64,000 nucleotides of DNA from Caldimonas mangrovi (GCF_023721835.1 NZ_JAMKFE010000002.1:1-64000); one strand, 5' to 3'; shown: positions 53,028 through 62,963, numbered from the stretch's first letter. Numbers and translations: made by a program. The notes: generated from the sequence alone by a model not told the origin.

Positions 53028-53978
53028 ATGAAGAAGGCGCTCTACAGCAGTTCCAGACCGGCTTCGCAGCCGGCCGCAGATCCTGTCCCTCCTCACGAGT
53101 CGCGCGCGGACCCGCGCGCAGGTGCGCCCCCGGCGGTTGCGGCGCAGCAGCCGGGCTGGTCAGCGCGCCTGCGCCGGCGTGCCGACGGTTGGGCGCGGCG
53201 CCACGAGAAGTGGGCCCTGGTCGCAGGCGGCGGCTTCTTCGGCTTGGCGCTGATGCTCGGCTACACGTTGTTGCAGCCACCCGCGCAGAACCTGACGCAA
53301 GGCGACATCGACGCAGCGGTGCTGCACACGCTCAATACCAAGCCGCTGCCGTCGATGGCCACCAAGGCCTACGAAGCGGTGCGTCCGTCGGTGGTGCGCG
53401 TGCGCGGGCTCAGTGCACCGGATGCCGATGGCAAACAGAAGGAACTCGGCGTCGGCACTGGCGTCGTGATCGTCGATGAGGGGCTGATCCTGACCAACCT
53501 GCACGTCGTGCTCGGTGCGCCGCGGCTGCAGGTGGTGTTCGACGACGGCTACGAGGCGGAAGCCGACTACGTCGCCAGCCAACCCGAGAACGACCTGGCC
53601 GTGATCCGCGCCCGCAGCGTGCCGGACGACTTGATGCCGGCCACGCTGCGCTCGACCAAGGACCTCGCCGTCGGTGAATCGGTCGTCGCGGTCGGCTTCC
53701 CGTTCGGCATCGGCCCGACCGCCACGGCGGGCATCGTCTCGGGCCTGCGGCGCGAATTCCGCTCACCCGAGGGCCAGCGCCTGATGACCAACCTGATCCA
53801 GTTCGATGCGGCGGCCAATCCCGGCAGCTCGGGCGGCCCGCTGGTGACCGCCAACGGCGAAGTCGTCGGCATCGTCACTGCCATCCTCAACCCGACCTCG
53901 CAGCGCGTGTTCGTGGGCATCGGTTTTGCCGTGCCGATCGAAAACGCCGCCGCGGCGGTCGGCCTGCCCCCCTTCTGA
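53028..53978 (+). CDS. membrane-anchored S1C trypsin-like protease without PDZ domain
   Basis: 316 residues. A proline-rich cytoplasmic N-terminus, one membrane helix (about 63-82), then a DegP/HtrA-type protease domain. The triad is visible: His159 in LILTNLHVV, Asp189 in PENDLAVI and Ser268 in ANPGSSGGPL. The protein ends right after the protease fold, so the PDZ domain of HtrA proteins is missing. It is 16 bases before moxR and probably belongs to the same operon. ATG 53028 has a GGAG-like box. Confidence 0.88.
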   Translation: MKKALYSSSRPASQPAADPVPPHESRADPRAGAPPAVAAQQPGWSARLRRRADGWARRHEKWALVAGGGFFGLALMLGYTLLQPPAQNLTQGDIDAAVLHTLNTKPLPSMATKAYEAVRPSVVRVRGLSAPDADGKQKELGVGTGVVIVDEGLILTNLHVVLGAPRLQVVFDDGYEAEADYVASQPENDLAVIRARSVPDDLMPATLRSTKDLAVGESVVAVGFPFGIGPTATAGIVSGLRREFRSPEGQRLMTNLIQFDAAANPGSSGGPLVTANGEVVGIVTAILNPTSQRVFVGIGFAVPIENAAAAVGLPPF

Positions 53979-53994
53979 ACGAGCCAGGACGCGC

Positions 53995-55011
53995 ATGAAC
54001 ACTTCCACTTCTCACTCGGTCGTCGCGGACCAGATGCAGCGTGTCCTCTACGAGGTCAAGCGCATCGTCGTCGGGCAGGATCACTTCCTCGAGCGTGTGC
54101 TGGTGGCGATGCTCGCCCAAGGCCACCTGCTGGTCGAAGGCGTGCCGGGTCTTGCGAAGACGCTGACTGTCAAGACGCTTGCGCGCACCATCACCGGCAG
54201 TTTCAAGCGCGTCCAGTTCACGCCCGATCTGGTGCCGGCCGACCTGGTCGGCACCCGCATCTACAACCAGCGGACCGGCGACTTCGCGACCTCGCTGGGC
54301 CCGGTGTTCACCAACCTGCTGCTGGCCGATGAGATCAACCGCGCGCCGGCCAAGGTACAGAGCGCGTTGCTCGAGGTGATGCAGGAATACCAGGTCACGA
54401 TCGCCGGCGAGACGCACCAGGTGCCTCGGCCCTTCCTGGTGATGGCCACGCAGAACCCGATCGAGACCGAGGGCACCTACCCGCTGCCCGAAGCGCAGGT
54501 TGATCGCTTCATGATGAAGGTGCTGGTCGGCTACCCGAACGAGGAAGAGGAATTCGTGATCGTCGAGCGCGTGACCGGCGTGCCGGTCGAGGTGGCACCG
54601 GTCGTGACGACCGATGATCTGGCCGCGCTGCAACTCGAATGCCGCAAGGTCTACGTCGACCCGTCGCTGATGCAGTACGCGGTGCGGCTGGTGGCCGCGA
54701 CCCGTACCCCGGAGCGCTTCGGCCTGAAGGAGATGCGCCGCCACCTCACCTACGGCGCCAGCCCCCGCGCCAGCATTCACCTGGTCGAAGGCGCGCGGGC
54801 ACTGGCGCTGCTGCGTGGGCGCAGCTACGTGCTGCCCGAAGACGTGAGCGACCTCGTGCCCGACGTGCTGCGCCATCGCCTGGTGCTCTCGTACGAAGCG
54901 CTGGCCGAGTCGCTCTCGGCCGACCTGCTGATCCAGCGCGTGATGGCCAAGGTGCCGCCGCCGCCCAAGCCCTTGCAGACCCATGCCGTCGAAGCCGCCG
55001 CCGAGTCCTGA
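53995..55011 (+). CDS. moxR: MoxR-family AAA+ ATPase
   Basis: 338 residues. Walker A is LLVEGVPGLAKTLTVK, Walker B is LLADEINRAPAKVQSALLEV, and sensor 1 is in FLVMATQNPIETEGTYPLPE. MoxR ATPases act as chaperones for metal centre insertion or complex assembly, together with VWA proteins. The next genes, DUF58 and a VWA protein, complete the standard set. ATG 53995 has an AGGA box; the longer open frame is not used. Confidence 0.95.
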   Translation: MNTSTSHSVVADQMQRVLYEVKRIVVGQDHFLERVLVAMLAQGHLLVEGVPGLAKTLTVKTLARTITGSFKRVQFTPDLVPADLVGTRIYNQRTGDFATSLGPVFTNLLLADEINRAPAKVQSALLEVMQEYQVTIAGETHQVPRPFLVMATQNPIETEGTYPLPEAQVDRFMMKVLVGYPNEEEEFVIVERVTGVPVEVAPVVTTDDLAALQLECRKVYVDPSLMQYAVRLVAATRTPERFGLKEMRRHLTYGASPRASIHLVEGARALALLRGRSYVLPEDVSDLVPDVLRHRLVLSYEALAESLSADLLIQRVMAKVPPPPKPLQTHAVEAAAES

Positions 55012-56026
55012 GTCGGTGCCCGCCGCACCGCCGCTGCCCGGCCTGGGCGAGGCCGAGGCCGTGCTGCGCCGGCTCGAATGGACGGCGCTGCGCAGGCTCG
55101 ACGGCCTGCTCGAAGGCGACTACCGCACGCTGTTCCGCGGCCTCGGTCTGGACCTCGCCGACCTGCGCGAATACCAGTTCAATGACGACGTCCGGCACAT
55201 CGACTGGAACGTCACTGCACGGGTGCAGGTGCCGCATGTGCGGCAGTTCCAGCAGGAGCGCGAGGTCACGGCCTGGTTTCTGCTCGATCTGAGCGCGTCG
55301 ATGCGTTTCGGTGCACATGAGCGCAGCAAGCAGGACGTGCTGCTCGCCTTCGTCGGTGTGTTCGCGCGCTTGCTGACCCGGCACGGCAACCGCATCGGCG
55401 CCATCGTCTACGGCGACGGCATTGAAACCGTGATCCCGGCGCAGGGCGGGCGCCGCCACGTGCTGCAGCTGCTGCACCGGCTCGTCGTGCACGCGCGGCG
55501 GCCGGCGCGCAATCCGCCGCTGGCCAGCGCGACCGACCTGTCCGAGCTGCTGGGGCGTGCGGGTGCATTGATGCGCCGCCGTTCGATGGTGTTCCTGGTG
55601 TCCGACTTCATCTGCGAGCCGGGCTGGACCGAGCCGCTCGGCCGGTTGGCGCAGCGGCACGACGTGCTGGCGGTGCGGCTGGTCGACCCGCTGGAGCGCG
55701 AGCTGCCCGACCTCGGCATCGTGCCGATGCAGGACGCCGAGACCGGCGAGCAGTTGCTCGTCGACACGCACGATGCCGGTTTTCGCCAGCGCTTCGCCGC
55801 CGCCGCGAGGCAGCGCGAGGCCCAGTTGCGCATCGCCTTCGGGGACGCCGGGGTCGATGCACTGGAACTTTCGACCGACGACGACCTGATCGACGCGATC
55901 CGGCGTTTTGTCGGGCTGCGCAAGCTGCGCGCACGGCTGGCAGCGGGGGGCGGTGCGCCCTCGGTGCGGGCTTCGCCCTCTGATGTACCCGCCGATGGAG
56001 GCCGCAATGTCGTTCCTATGGCCTGA
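54983..56026 (+). CDS. DUF58-domain protein
   Basis: 347 residues. The DUF58 core is seen as ALRRLDGLLEGDYRTLFRGL, DDVRHIDWNVTARVQVPHVR and EVTAWFLLDLSASMRFG, the last being a VWA-like MIDAS start. It works with MoxR ATPases in many bacteria, likely as an adaptor. It overlaps moxR by 29 bases and the VWA gene by 20 bases, so translation is coupled. Confidence 0.93.
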   Translation: MPSKPPPSPESVPAAPPLPGLGEAEAVLRRLEWTALRRLDGLLEGDYRTLFRGLGLDLADLREYQFNDDVRHIDWNVTARVQVPHVRQFQQEREVTAWFLLDLSASMRFGAHERSKQDVLLAFVGVFARLLTRHGNRIGAIVYGDGIETVIPAQGGRRHVLQLLHRLVVHARRPARNPPLASATDLSELLGRAGALMRRRSMVFLVSDFICEPGWTEPLGRLAQRHDVLAVRLVDPLERELPDLGIVPMQDAETGEQLLVDTHDAGFRQRFAAAARQREAQLRIAFGDAGVDALELSTDDDLIDAIRRFVGLRKLRARLAAGGGAPSVRASPSDVPADGGRNVVPMA

Positions 56027-57059
56027 TCTCTTGTGGCTGCTGCTGGCGGTCCCGGTGCTGGTGGTGTCGTATGTCTGGCTGCTGGGCCGCCGCAAGAAAT
56101 CGGTGGTGCGCTATTCGGGGCTGGCGATGGTGCGTGAAGCCATGGGCAAGGGGCCAGGCTGGCGTCGCCATGTGCCGCCGGTGCTGATGCTGCTGGCCCT
56201 GGGCACGCTGCTGCTGGCGGTGGCGCGGCCCACCACCACGGTGATGCTGCCATCACAGCAACGGCAGGTGATCCTGGCGATGGACGTCTCGGGCAGCATG
56301 CGCGCCGAGGACGTCGAACCCAACCGCATGGCTGCGGCGCAGGCTGCCGCGCGCCAGTTCATCGCGGAGCAACCGCCGTCGACGCGCATCGGGGTCGTCA
56401 CCTTCGCCGGCACCGCGGCCCTGGTGCAGCCGCCCACCTTCAGCAAGGAGGACGTGCTCGCAGCCATCGACCGCTTCAACTTCCAGCGTGCGACCGCTGT
56501 CGGCAGCGGCATCCTGGTCGCGCTGCAGGCCATCTTCCCCGACCTCGAGGTCGATCTCGGCGCGACCGATCCGCGCCCGGCAGCCAACGAGAGACGCAAG
56601 GGCCGTTCGCTCGACGCGGGTGGTGGCAACCCGGTGCCCACCGCCGAGCCGGTGGAGCCCGGCTCGTACAAATCGGCCGCGATCATCCTGTTGACCGACG
56701 GTCAGACGACCACCGGCCCCGATCCGATCGCGGCAGCGCGCATGGCGGCCGAGCGCGGTGTCCGTGTGTTCACGGTCGGTGTCGGCACCGACAACGGCGA
56801 GTTGCTGTTCGGCGACGGCTGGTCGATGCGCGTGAGCCTCGACGAGGAAGCCTTGCGCAGCATTGCCAGCCTGACCGGGGGCGAGTACTTCTACGCCGGC
56901 ACTGCCACCGAGCTGAAGCGGATCTACGAAGGGCTCAACTCCAAGCTCACGCTCGAAAAGCGCGAGACCGAGATCACGGCCCTGCTGGCCGGCGGCGCGG
57001 CCGTGCTGGTGCTGGCCGCGGCCGGCTTGTCGATGCTGTGGTTCAACCGGGTGGCGTGA
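56007..57059 (+). CDS. VWA-domain membrane protein, BatA type
   Basis: 350 residues. Two N-terminal membrane helices (about 4-22 and 50-72), then a von Willebrand A domain with the MIDAS motif ILAMDVSGSMRAED and later LLTDGQTTTGPDPI, and a C-terminal membrane helix (about 323-345). It fits BatA of aerotolerance operons; BatB and BatD are not present. ATG 56007 has a GGAGG box. It closes the protease-moxR-DUF58-VWA operon. Confidence 0.93.
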   Translation: MSFLWPDLLWLLLAVPVLVVSYVWLLGRRKKSVVRYSGLAMVREAMGKGPGWRRHVPPVLMLLALGTLLLAVARPTTTVMLPSQQRQVILAMDVSGSMRAEDVEPNRMAAAQAAARQFIAEQPPSTRIGVVTFAGTAALVQPPTFSKEDVLAAIDRFNFQRATAVGSGILVALQAIFPDLEVDLGATDPRPAANERRKGRSLDAGGGNPVPTAEPVEPGSYKSAAIILLTDGQTTTGPDPIAAARMAAERGVRVFTVGVGTDNGELLFGDGWSMRVSLDEEALRSIASLTGGEYFYAGTATELKRIYEGLNSKLTLEKRETEITALLAGGAAVLVLAAAGLSMLWFNRVA

Positions 57060-57086
57060 GGCGGCGGTGCAGCGGGTCGCTGCGGT

Positions 57087-58094
57087 TCAGCGCGACGGCG
57101 GGACCGGATCGCCTTGCGCGCGCTGCCACATCCACGTGAGCCCGCGCCGCAGGTCGGGGCGCTGCCCGACGAGACGGGGCGTGACGGCGAGATCGGCGCC
57201 GTTGCTGCGCTCGGCAACGGTGAACGTGAAGGTGTAGTAGGGTTCCTGCCCCATGCGCAAGTCGCTCATGCGGACCTCGTCGCCGTGGCGTTCCAGCTTG
57301 AAGAAGCCATGGCTGAACCACGCCAGACGATGCACGTGCCAAGCGTCGCGCAGCGGTTCGTACAGCGCCTCGCCCCGGGCGAAGCGATCGAAACGCATTT
57401 GGGGGCCTTCGTCGAGCAGCGAGCGGAAGCCTTCCGCATAGCCCTCGGGCGTGATCGCGATGACGCGCCACAGCACGGTGTTGAAGGCGGTCGGCGTGAC
57501 CAGCAGGCGCTCGGTTTGCACCCCTTGCCGGTGCAAGGCTACGCGGGCGATGCTTTCGACATGCTGCTGCGCGGCGAAACTCCAGCCCAGGTAGGCGGTG
57601 CTGAGCATCAACCCGGCGGCGTTCCAGCGCAGGGCCCGCGGGGGGCGTGAGAAGAGCGCCACGCCCAGGCCGACCAGCAGCGGTACCGTGTAGAGCGGGT
57701 CGATGATGAAGATGCTGCCGACACCGTAGGGATGGTCGGTGAAGGGCCGCAGCAGTTGCGTGCCGTACACGGTCATCAGGTCGAGCAGCGGGTGCGTCAC
57801 CAAGGCCAGCCATACCGCCAGCGCCCAGCGTCGCCACAAGCTCGCCTCGCCGTGCCACCGTGCGATCAGCCAGGCGATCGGCGGCGCGGCGAGCGTCAGC
57901 CAGAACAGCGCGTGGCTGTTGCCGCGGTGCAGCGTCATGTTGCTGATCGGGTCGCCATGGTCGACGAAGGCGTCCAGGTCCGGCAGCGTGCCGCACAGGC
58001 CGCCCCACAAGGCAGCCTTCCAGACGGCGGTGCGCCGGCCCATCACCGCGACACCGACTGCAGCGCCGAGCGCGAGTTGCGAAAGCGAGTCCAT
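57087..58094 (-). CDS. YdjM/YfhO-type membrane-bound metal-dependent hydrolase
   Basis: 335 residues with about four membrane helices in the first 180 residues. The start MDSLSQLALGAAVGVAVMGR and the following GTLPDLDAFVDH, LHRGNSHALFW and THPLLDLMTVYG carry the Asp and His residues of the membrane-bound metal-dependent hydrolase family (YdjM). A soluble C-terminal half (about 180-335) follows. The substrate is unknown. It converges with the VWA gene and follows icmF on the same strand. Confidence 0.88.
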   Translation of the reverse strand: MDSLSQLALGAAVGVAVMGRRTAVWKAALWGGLCGTLPDLDAFVDHGDPISNMTLHRGNSHALFWLTLAAPPIAWLIARWHGEASLWRRWALAVWLALVTHPLLDLMTVYGTQLLRPFTDHPYGVGSIFIIDPLYTVPLLVGLGVALFSRPPRALRWNAAGLMLSTAYLGWSFAAQQHVESIARVALHRQGVQTERLLVTPTAFNTVLWRVIAITPEGYAEGFRSLLDEGPQMRFDRFARGEALYEPLRDAWHVHRLAWFSHGFFKLERHGDEVRMSDLRMGQEPYYTFTFTVAERSNGADLAVTPRLVGQRPDLRRGLTWMWQRAQGDPVPPSR

Positions 58095-58151
58095 GGGGGC
58101 GCATTGTGGGGGCAGGCGCAGGTGATTGCAGCCGCCCCCGAGCGGCGGGCG

Positions 58152-61100
58152 CTACATGTTGCGCCGGTACTGCCCGCCCACCTCGAACAGCGCCGACGTG
58201 ATCTGGCCGAGCGAGCACACGCGCACGGCATCCATTAGCACCTGGAACACGTTGCGGTTCTCGATCACCGCCTGCTTCAGCCGTTGCAACTGCAACGGCG
58301 CTTCCCCGGCATGGCGCCGATGGAAGTCTTCCAGCCGCTGCAGCTGCGACCGCTTCTCCTCTTCGGTCGACCGGGCCAGTTCGAGCGACTCGGGAGTGGG
58401 GTCGCCCTGCGGGTTGCGGAAGGTGTTGACGCCGACGATGGGCAGCTCGCCGGTGTGCTTGAGCATCTCGTAATGCATGCTCTCTTCCTGGATCTTGCCG
58501 CGCTGGTAGCCGGTCTCCATTGCGCCGAGCACGCCGCCACGCTCGGCGATCTTCTCGAACTCGGCCAGCACAGCTTCCTCGACCAGCTCGGTCAGCTCGT
58601 CGATGATGAAGGCCCCCTGGCTGGGGTTTTCGTTCTTGGCCAGGCCCCACTCGCGATTGATGATCAGCTGGATCGCCATCGCCCGGCGCACGCTCTCCTC
58701 GGTCGGCGTCGTGATCGCTTCGTCGTAGGCGTTGGTGTGCAGCGAGTTGCAGTTGTCGTAGATCGCGATCAACGCCTGCAGCGTGGTGCGGATGTCGTTG
58801 AACGCGATCTCCTGCGCATGCAGGCTGCGGCCCGACGTCTGGATGTGGTACTTCAGCTTCTGCGAGCGTTCGTTGGCGCCGTACTTTTCCCTCATCGCCA
58901 CCGCCCAGATGCGGCGCGCGACCCGGCCGAGCACCGTGTACTCCGGGTCCATGCCGTTGCTGAAGAAGTAGCTCAGGTTGGGCGCGAAGTCGTCGATGTG
59001 CATGCCGCGCGCGAGATAGGCTTCGACGAAGGTGAAGCCATTGGACAGCGTGAATGCCAGCTGGCTGATCGGGTTGGCGCCGGCCTCGGCGATGTGATAG
59101 CCGCTGATGCTGACCGAATAGAAGTTGCGCACCTTGTGGTGCACGAAGTATTCGGCAATGTCGCCCATCACCTTCAGGCTGAATTCGGTCGAGAAGATGC
59201 AGGTGTTCTGGCCCTGGTCTTCCTTCAGGATGTCGGCTTGCACGGTGCCGCGCACGTTCTCCAGCACCCAGGCCTTGATCTTGGCGTGTTCGTCGTCGGT
59301 GGGGTCGCGGCCGTTGTCCGTCTTGAATTTCTCCACCTGCTGGTCGACCGCCGTGTTCATGAACATCGCCAGGATGGAGGGCGCCGGTCCGTTGATCGTC
59401 ATGCTGACCGAAGTGCTCGGCGCGCACAGGTCGAAGCCCGAGTACAGCACCTTCATGTCGTCGAGCGTCGCGATGCTGACGCCCGAGTTGCCGATCTTGC
59501 CGTAGATGTCGGGTCGCAGGTCGGGGTCGTGGCCGTACAACGTGACGCTGTCGAAGGCGGTCGACAGGCGCTTGGCCGGCATGCCTTCCGACAGCAGCTT
59601 GAAGCGCCGGTTGGTGCGGAAGGGATCGCCTTCACCGGCGAACATGCGCGTGGGGTCTTCGCCTTCGCGCTTGAACGCGAAGGTGCCTGCGGTGTACGGG
59701 AACGACCCCGGCACGTTTTCCAGCAGCAGCCACTTCAGCTGCTCACCATGGTCTTCGTATTGCGGCAGTGCCACCTTGCGGATCTTGTTGCCCGACAGCG
59801 TGGTGTGCACGAGCGAGGTGCGGATCTCCTTGTCGCGGATCTTCACGACGTACTCGTCGCCCGCGTAGGCCTTTTGCATCTCGGGCCATTGCGCGAGCAG
59901 CTTCTTCGCGTGTGCGTCGAGCTGCACCTCGCGTTTCTCGGCCTGCTCTTTGAGCGCGTCGACGGCCTTGTGCTTCTCGGGAATGGCTTCCTGCAGGATG
60001 CGGGCGGAGGCACGCAACTGCTGGATTTCGCGCGCCAGGTATGACTGCCTGCGCGCGCGCACCTTGTAGTCGCGCACCGTGTCGGCGATCTCGGCCAGGT
60101 AGCGGGTGCGGGCCGGCGGCACGATCGGCGTCTGGTTGGTGCTGTAGCGCGTGTCCACGCGCGGCAGGCGGCCGTCGTCGAGCGCCAGACCCAGGGCTGC
60201 GAGGCGTGGCTTCAGAGCATGGTACAGCGCCGTCACACCGTCGTCGTTGAAGCGGCTGGCCATCGTGCCGAACACCGGCATCTCCTCGGGCCGCTTGCCG
60301 AAGGCCTCGCGGTTGCGCTGCACCTGCTTGGCGACGTCGCGCAACGCATCGAGCGCACCCTTGCGGTCGAACTTGTTGATGGCGACGAACTCGGCGAAAT
60401 CGAGCATGTCGATCTTCTCGAGCTGGCTGGCGGCGCCGAACTCAGGCGTCATCACGTACATCGGAACGTCGACGTGCGGCACGATGGCCGCATCGCCCTG
60501 GCCGATGCCGGAGGTCTCGACGACCACGAGGTCGAAGCCGGCCACCTTGCACGCTGCCACCACGTCGGGCAGCGCCTGGCTGATCTCGGAGCCGAAGTCG
60601 CGCGTCGCGAGCGAGCGCATGTAGACGCGGGCCCCGTCGCCGGCGCCCCCTGTGGGCCACGGATTGATCGCGTTCATCCGGATGCGGTCGCCCAGCAACG
60701 CGCCGCCGCTCTTGCGGCGCGACGGGTCGATGCTGATGACGGCGATGCGCAACCGGTCGTCCTGGTCCAGCCGCAGGCGGCGGATCAACTCGTCGGTCAG
60801 GCTCGACTTGCCGGCGCCGCCGGTGCCCGTGATGCCGAGCACCGGCACCTGGCGCGCCTGCGCCTGCTGCTGCAGCGCCTGGCGCAGCGATGGCTCGACC
60901 GACCCGGCCTCGAGCGCCGTGATCAGCTGCGCGAGCGCACGCCAGGCCCTCTCGCCATGCCCGCGGATCGCGTCGACGCTCTTCGGCGCATGCTGCGTCA
61001 GGTCGTGGTCGCTGCGCATCAGCATCTCGCCGATCATGCCCTGCAGCCCCATGCGCTGTCCGTCTTCCGGGCTGTAGATGCGCGTGACGCCGTAGGCCTG

Positions 61101-61457
61101 CAGCTCGCGGATTTCGGCCGGCACGATCACGCCGCCGCCGCCGCCGAACACCTGGACGTGCTCGCCCCCGCGCTGCTTCAGCAGGTCGACCATGTACTTG
61201 AAGTATTCGACGTGGCCGCCCTGGTAGGAGCTGATCGCAATGGCGTGGGCATCTTCCTGCAGCGCCGCCGTCACGACTTCGTCGACCGAGCGGTTGTGCC
61301 CGAGGTGGATCACTTCGGCCCCCATGCCTTGCAGGATGCGCCGCATGATGTTGATCGAGGCGTCGTGCCCGTCGAACAGCGAGGCCGCGGTGACGAAGCG
61401 CACCTTGTGCTTCGGGCGGTACTCGGTGAGGGCCTTGGCGTCGGACAGGTCGGTCAT
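58152..61457 (-). CDS. icmF: fused isobutyryl-CoA mutase IcmF
   Basis: 1101 residues. The order is N-terminal cobalamin domain (about 15-150, with [12 protein letters not shown], His31 as the cobalt ligand), MeaB-type GTPase chaperone (about 205-460, P-loop [16 protein letters not shown]), then the mutase large subunit (about 560-1095, [41 protein letters not shown]). This fusion is IcmF, which interconverts isobutyryl-CoA and n-butyryl-CoA, and in some cases isovaleryl/pivalyl-CoA, and repairs its own cofactor use through the GTPase. [10 protein letters not shown], where methylmalonyl-CoA mutase has Tyr, agrees with an acyl-CoA mutase rather than MCM. An AGGAG box precedes ATG 61457. Confidence 0.95.
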   Translation of the reverse strand: MTDLSDAKALTEYRPKHKVRFVTAASLFDGHDASINIMRRILQGMGAEVIHLGHNRSVDEVVTAALQEDAHAIAISSYQGGHVEYFKYMVDLLKQRGGEHVQVFGGGGGVIVPAEIRELQAYGVTRIYSPEDGQRMGLQGMIGEMLMRSDHDLTQHAPKSVDAIRGHGERAWRALAQLITALEAGSVEPSLRQALQQQAQARQVPVLGITGTGGAGKSSLTDELIRRLRLDQDDRLRIAVISIDPSRRKSGGALLGDRIRMNAINPWPTGGAGDGARVYMRSLATRDFGSEISQALPDVVAACKVAGFDLVVVETSGIGQGDAAIVPHVDVPMYVMTPEFGAASQLEKIDMLDFAEFVAINKFDRKGALDALRDVAKQVQRNREAFGKRPEEMPVFGTMASRFNDDGVTALYHALKPRLAALGLALDDGRLPRVDTRYSTNQTPIVPPARTRYLAEIADTVRDYKVRARRQSYLAREIQQLRASARILQEAIPEKHKAVDALKEQAEKREVQLDAHAKKLLAQWPEMQKAYAGDEYVVKIRDKEIRTSLVHTTLSGNKIRKVALPQYEDHGEQLKWLLLENVPGSFPYTAGTFAFKREGEDPTRMFAGEGDPFRTNRRFKLLSEGMPAKRLSTAFDSVTLYGHDPDLRPDIYGKIGNSGVSIATLDDMKVLYSGFDLCAPSTSVSMTINGPAPSILAMFMNTAVDQQVEKFKTDNGRDPTDDEHAKIKAWVLENVRGTVQADILKEDQGQNTCIFSTEFSLKVMGDIAEYFVHHKVRNFYSVSISGYHIAEAGANPISQLAFTLSNGFTFVEAYLARGMHIDDFAPNLSYFFSNGMDPEYTVLGRVARRIWAVAMREKYGANERSQKLKYHIQTSGRSLHAQEIAFNDIRTTLQALIAIYDNCNSLHTNAYDEAITTPTEESVRRAMAIQLIINREWGLAKNENPSQGAFIIDELTELVEEAVLAEFEKIAERGGVLGAMETGYQRGKIQEESMHYEMLKHTGELPIVGVNTFRNPQGDPTPESLELARSTEEEKRSQLQRLEDFHRRHAGEAPLQLQRLKQAVIENRNVFQVLMDAVRVCSLGQITSALFEVGGQYRRNM

Positions 61458-61493
61458 CGAGGGGCTCCTGGGGCGGGCGAAGAGAGGGTCAAA

Positions 61494-61509
61494 TTGACGT
61501 TTACGTCAA
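61494..61509. promoter_or_regulatory. palindromic operator before icmF, LiuR-like
   Basis: TTGACGT-TT-ACGTCAA is a palindrome of seven-base arms around TT, about 37 bases upstream of the icmF start; a further CGTCAA follows directly. Sites of the form TTGACGT-n2-ACGTCAA are bound by the MerR-type LiuR regulators of branched-chain amino acid breakdown in proteobacteria. This would suit an isobutyryl-CoA mutase, but the identity of the regulator is inferred. Confidence 0.6.
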
Positions 61510-61633
61510 CGTCAAATCATGCCATACACGGTCGGCCATGGCGAGACCGAAGCTTCCCGTGGGTCCTCAAGGCACGGCATCTGCCAGTGCCTGGGGAGCG
61601 CGCATGTACGCGTACACCCATCCAGGAGTTGCG

Positions 61634-61972
61634 ATGATCCGGCTGCACTGCCCCTTGATTCCCGTTCACCGCGAGCCGCCGCTCGGTCCTGGCGTGCCGC
61701 CACCCGATCCTGCAGAGCCTCCCGACCCCACACCGATGGATCTGCCGCCCCCACCCGAGCGCGAGCATCCGGTCTATCACCGGGCTGCGCAATGCTTGCA
61801 AAGGACCGACGGCGCCCCGGTGTACCGCTTGCACCGCATCGGGGCCGGAGCAGTGTGCGGGCCCCTGGAGGGCTGCAACGCCCGCGCCCGCGACCGGCTG
61901 CCACTGACGAAGGGAGAAACACTATGGCAAAGGGCGACACCTGCGGCAACGACTATCACCTCTCGTTCGTGA
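61634..61972 (+). CDS. possible proline-rich small protein
   Basis: A frame of up to 112 residues begins with ATG 61634 and has a good AGGAG box. Its first half is strongly proline-rich (PPLGPGVPPPDPAEPPDPTP, then DLPPPPERE), as in several uncharacterised Burkholderiales proteins of 50-100 residues. The second half looks unconserved and runs into the start of the next broken gene, so the true end is unclear. It lies in a decayed patch and may itself be a remnant. Confidence 0.35.
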   Translation: MIRLHCPLIPVHREPPLGPGVPPPDPAEPPDPTPMDLPPPPEREHPVYHRAAQCLQRTDGAPVYRLHRIGAGAVCGPLEGCNARARDRLPLTKGETLWQRATPAATTITSRS

Positions 61973-62129
61973 TGGTGGCGGGCGGCAGCACTCTTCCTTC
62001 GACGCGCTTCGAGTGAGCGATTCACGAGCGGGCGCCGACCTGCAGCCATTGCGGCTGCCGCAACCTGGGGCACGGCCTCGAATCCGATGCGGCTGTCCCT
62101 GCTGCGCGCGGCGGGACAGGCGCCGTTGA
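61924..62129 (+). pseudogene. zinc-ribbon-like small protein, disrupted
   Basis: ATG 61924 follows a GGGAG box and encodes MAKGDTCGNDYHLSF, matching a small cysteine-rich family (about 65-70 residues). The frame then stops at TGA 62014-62016 exactly where relatives have the Cys of FECAIH. Beyond it the same frame continues AIHERAPTCSHCGCR and GHGLE, the next family block. A further shift (about 62090) leads to the last Cys pair CPCCARR, which would end at TGA 62127-62129. A premature stop plus a frameshift argue for a decayed gene rather than a shorter real one. Confidence 0.6.
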
Positions 62130-62167
62130 CAACAAGGCCCCCATCGAGCACCAGGCCCTTGAGGCCG

Positions 62168-62852
62168 GGCGCGGCCGGCACGACGGTCCACGGCGCCCAG
62201 GGCGTGCCGGTCGCCCCGATGGCGTCTTCGTAGGCACGCTGGTCGTCGTCCCAGTGCTTGCGGGCCTCGGTGTCCAGGCGCGCCTGCAGGCGTTCCAGCT
62301 GTTCGCGTTTGGAGATGTGCAGGAAACATTTGACGATCACCGTGCCGGTGTCGGTCAGCAGCCGCTCGAATTCGTTGATGTGCCGGCAGCGCTGCTGCAC
62401 CTGCTTCGCTGGGATCAGGCCACGCACCTCGGGGACCAGCACGTCTTCGTAGTGGCTGCGATTGAAGACCACCAGCTCGCCGGTGCGCGGCACCTTGGCA
62501 GGCACCCTCCACAGAAAGTCGTGCGCCAGCTCCTCGGCACTCGGCGACTTGACCGCGACGCTGTGCACGCCCTGGGGGCTCATGCGACCGAACACGTCGC
62601 GGATGGTGCCGTCCTTGCCGCAGGTGTCCATGCCTTGCAGCACCACCAGCAGCTTGTAGTGGTCATCGGCGTAGAGCAGGTCCTGCAGCTCGTCGAGCCG
62701 CAACGCCCGCGTGCCAATGCTTCACGGTCACGCGGCTTGTCGCCGCTGCTGTAGGGCTTGGCACGCGTGTCGAAATCCGCCAGGCGGAACTGGCCGCGTG
62801 CATCGGGCGCGCCGGCGTACGGCCAGCGGGCGAAGCCGTCCGGGTTGGGCAT
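62168..62852 (-). pseudogene. ppk2: polyphosphate kinase 2, frameshifted and deleted
   Basis: The N-terminal part (DGFARWPYAGAPDARGQFRL, DFDTRAKPYSSGDKPRDREA) is in one frame and the kinase core (LRLDELQDLLYADDHYKLLV, GMDTCGKDGTIRD as Walker A, FNRSHYEDVLVP) in another, with the shift near 62700-62710. In the core a stretch of about 12 residues usually present after the QARLD region is missing (QARLDTEARKHWDD). After GTPWAPWTVVPA the family pattern stops abruptly; the usual C-terminal DSKTHRN segment is gone. These three lesions make a functional polyphosphate kinase unlikely. The extent of the remnant is approximate. Confidence 0.72.
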
Positions 62853-62963
62853 TGTGCAGGCACCATGCCGCGCATTGCGGCCGCTGGCAAGCCGATCGAG
62901 CGCTGATCCCCCGGGGCAAGCACCACGGTGCGCCAGGGGAGATTTCGAGATAATGGCCCGGAC

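Noticed and set aside
58284-60044. 586-codon plus-strand open frame
   Set aside because: Antisense to icmF, which is a well-defined fusion enzyme. No ribosome binding site or family pattern.
62014-62016. Selenocysteine at the in-frame TGA of the small Cys-rich gene
   Set aside because: Kept only as a low-probability option. The further frameshift and neighbouring ppk2 remnant favour pseudogene decay, and no SECIS-like hairpin was evident.
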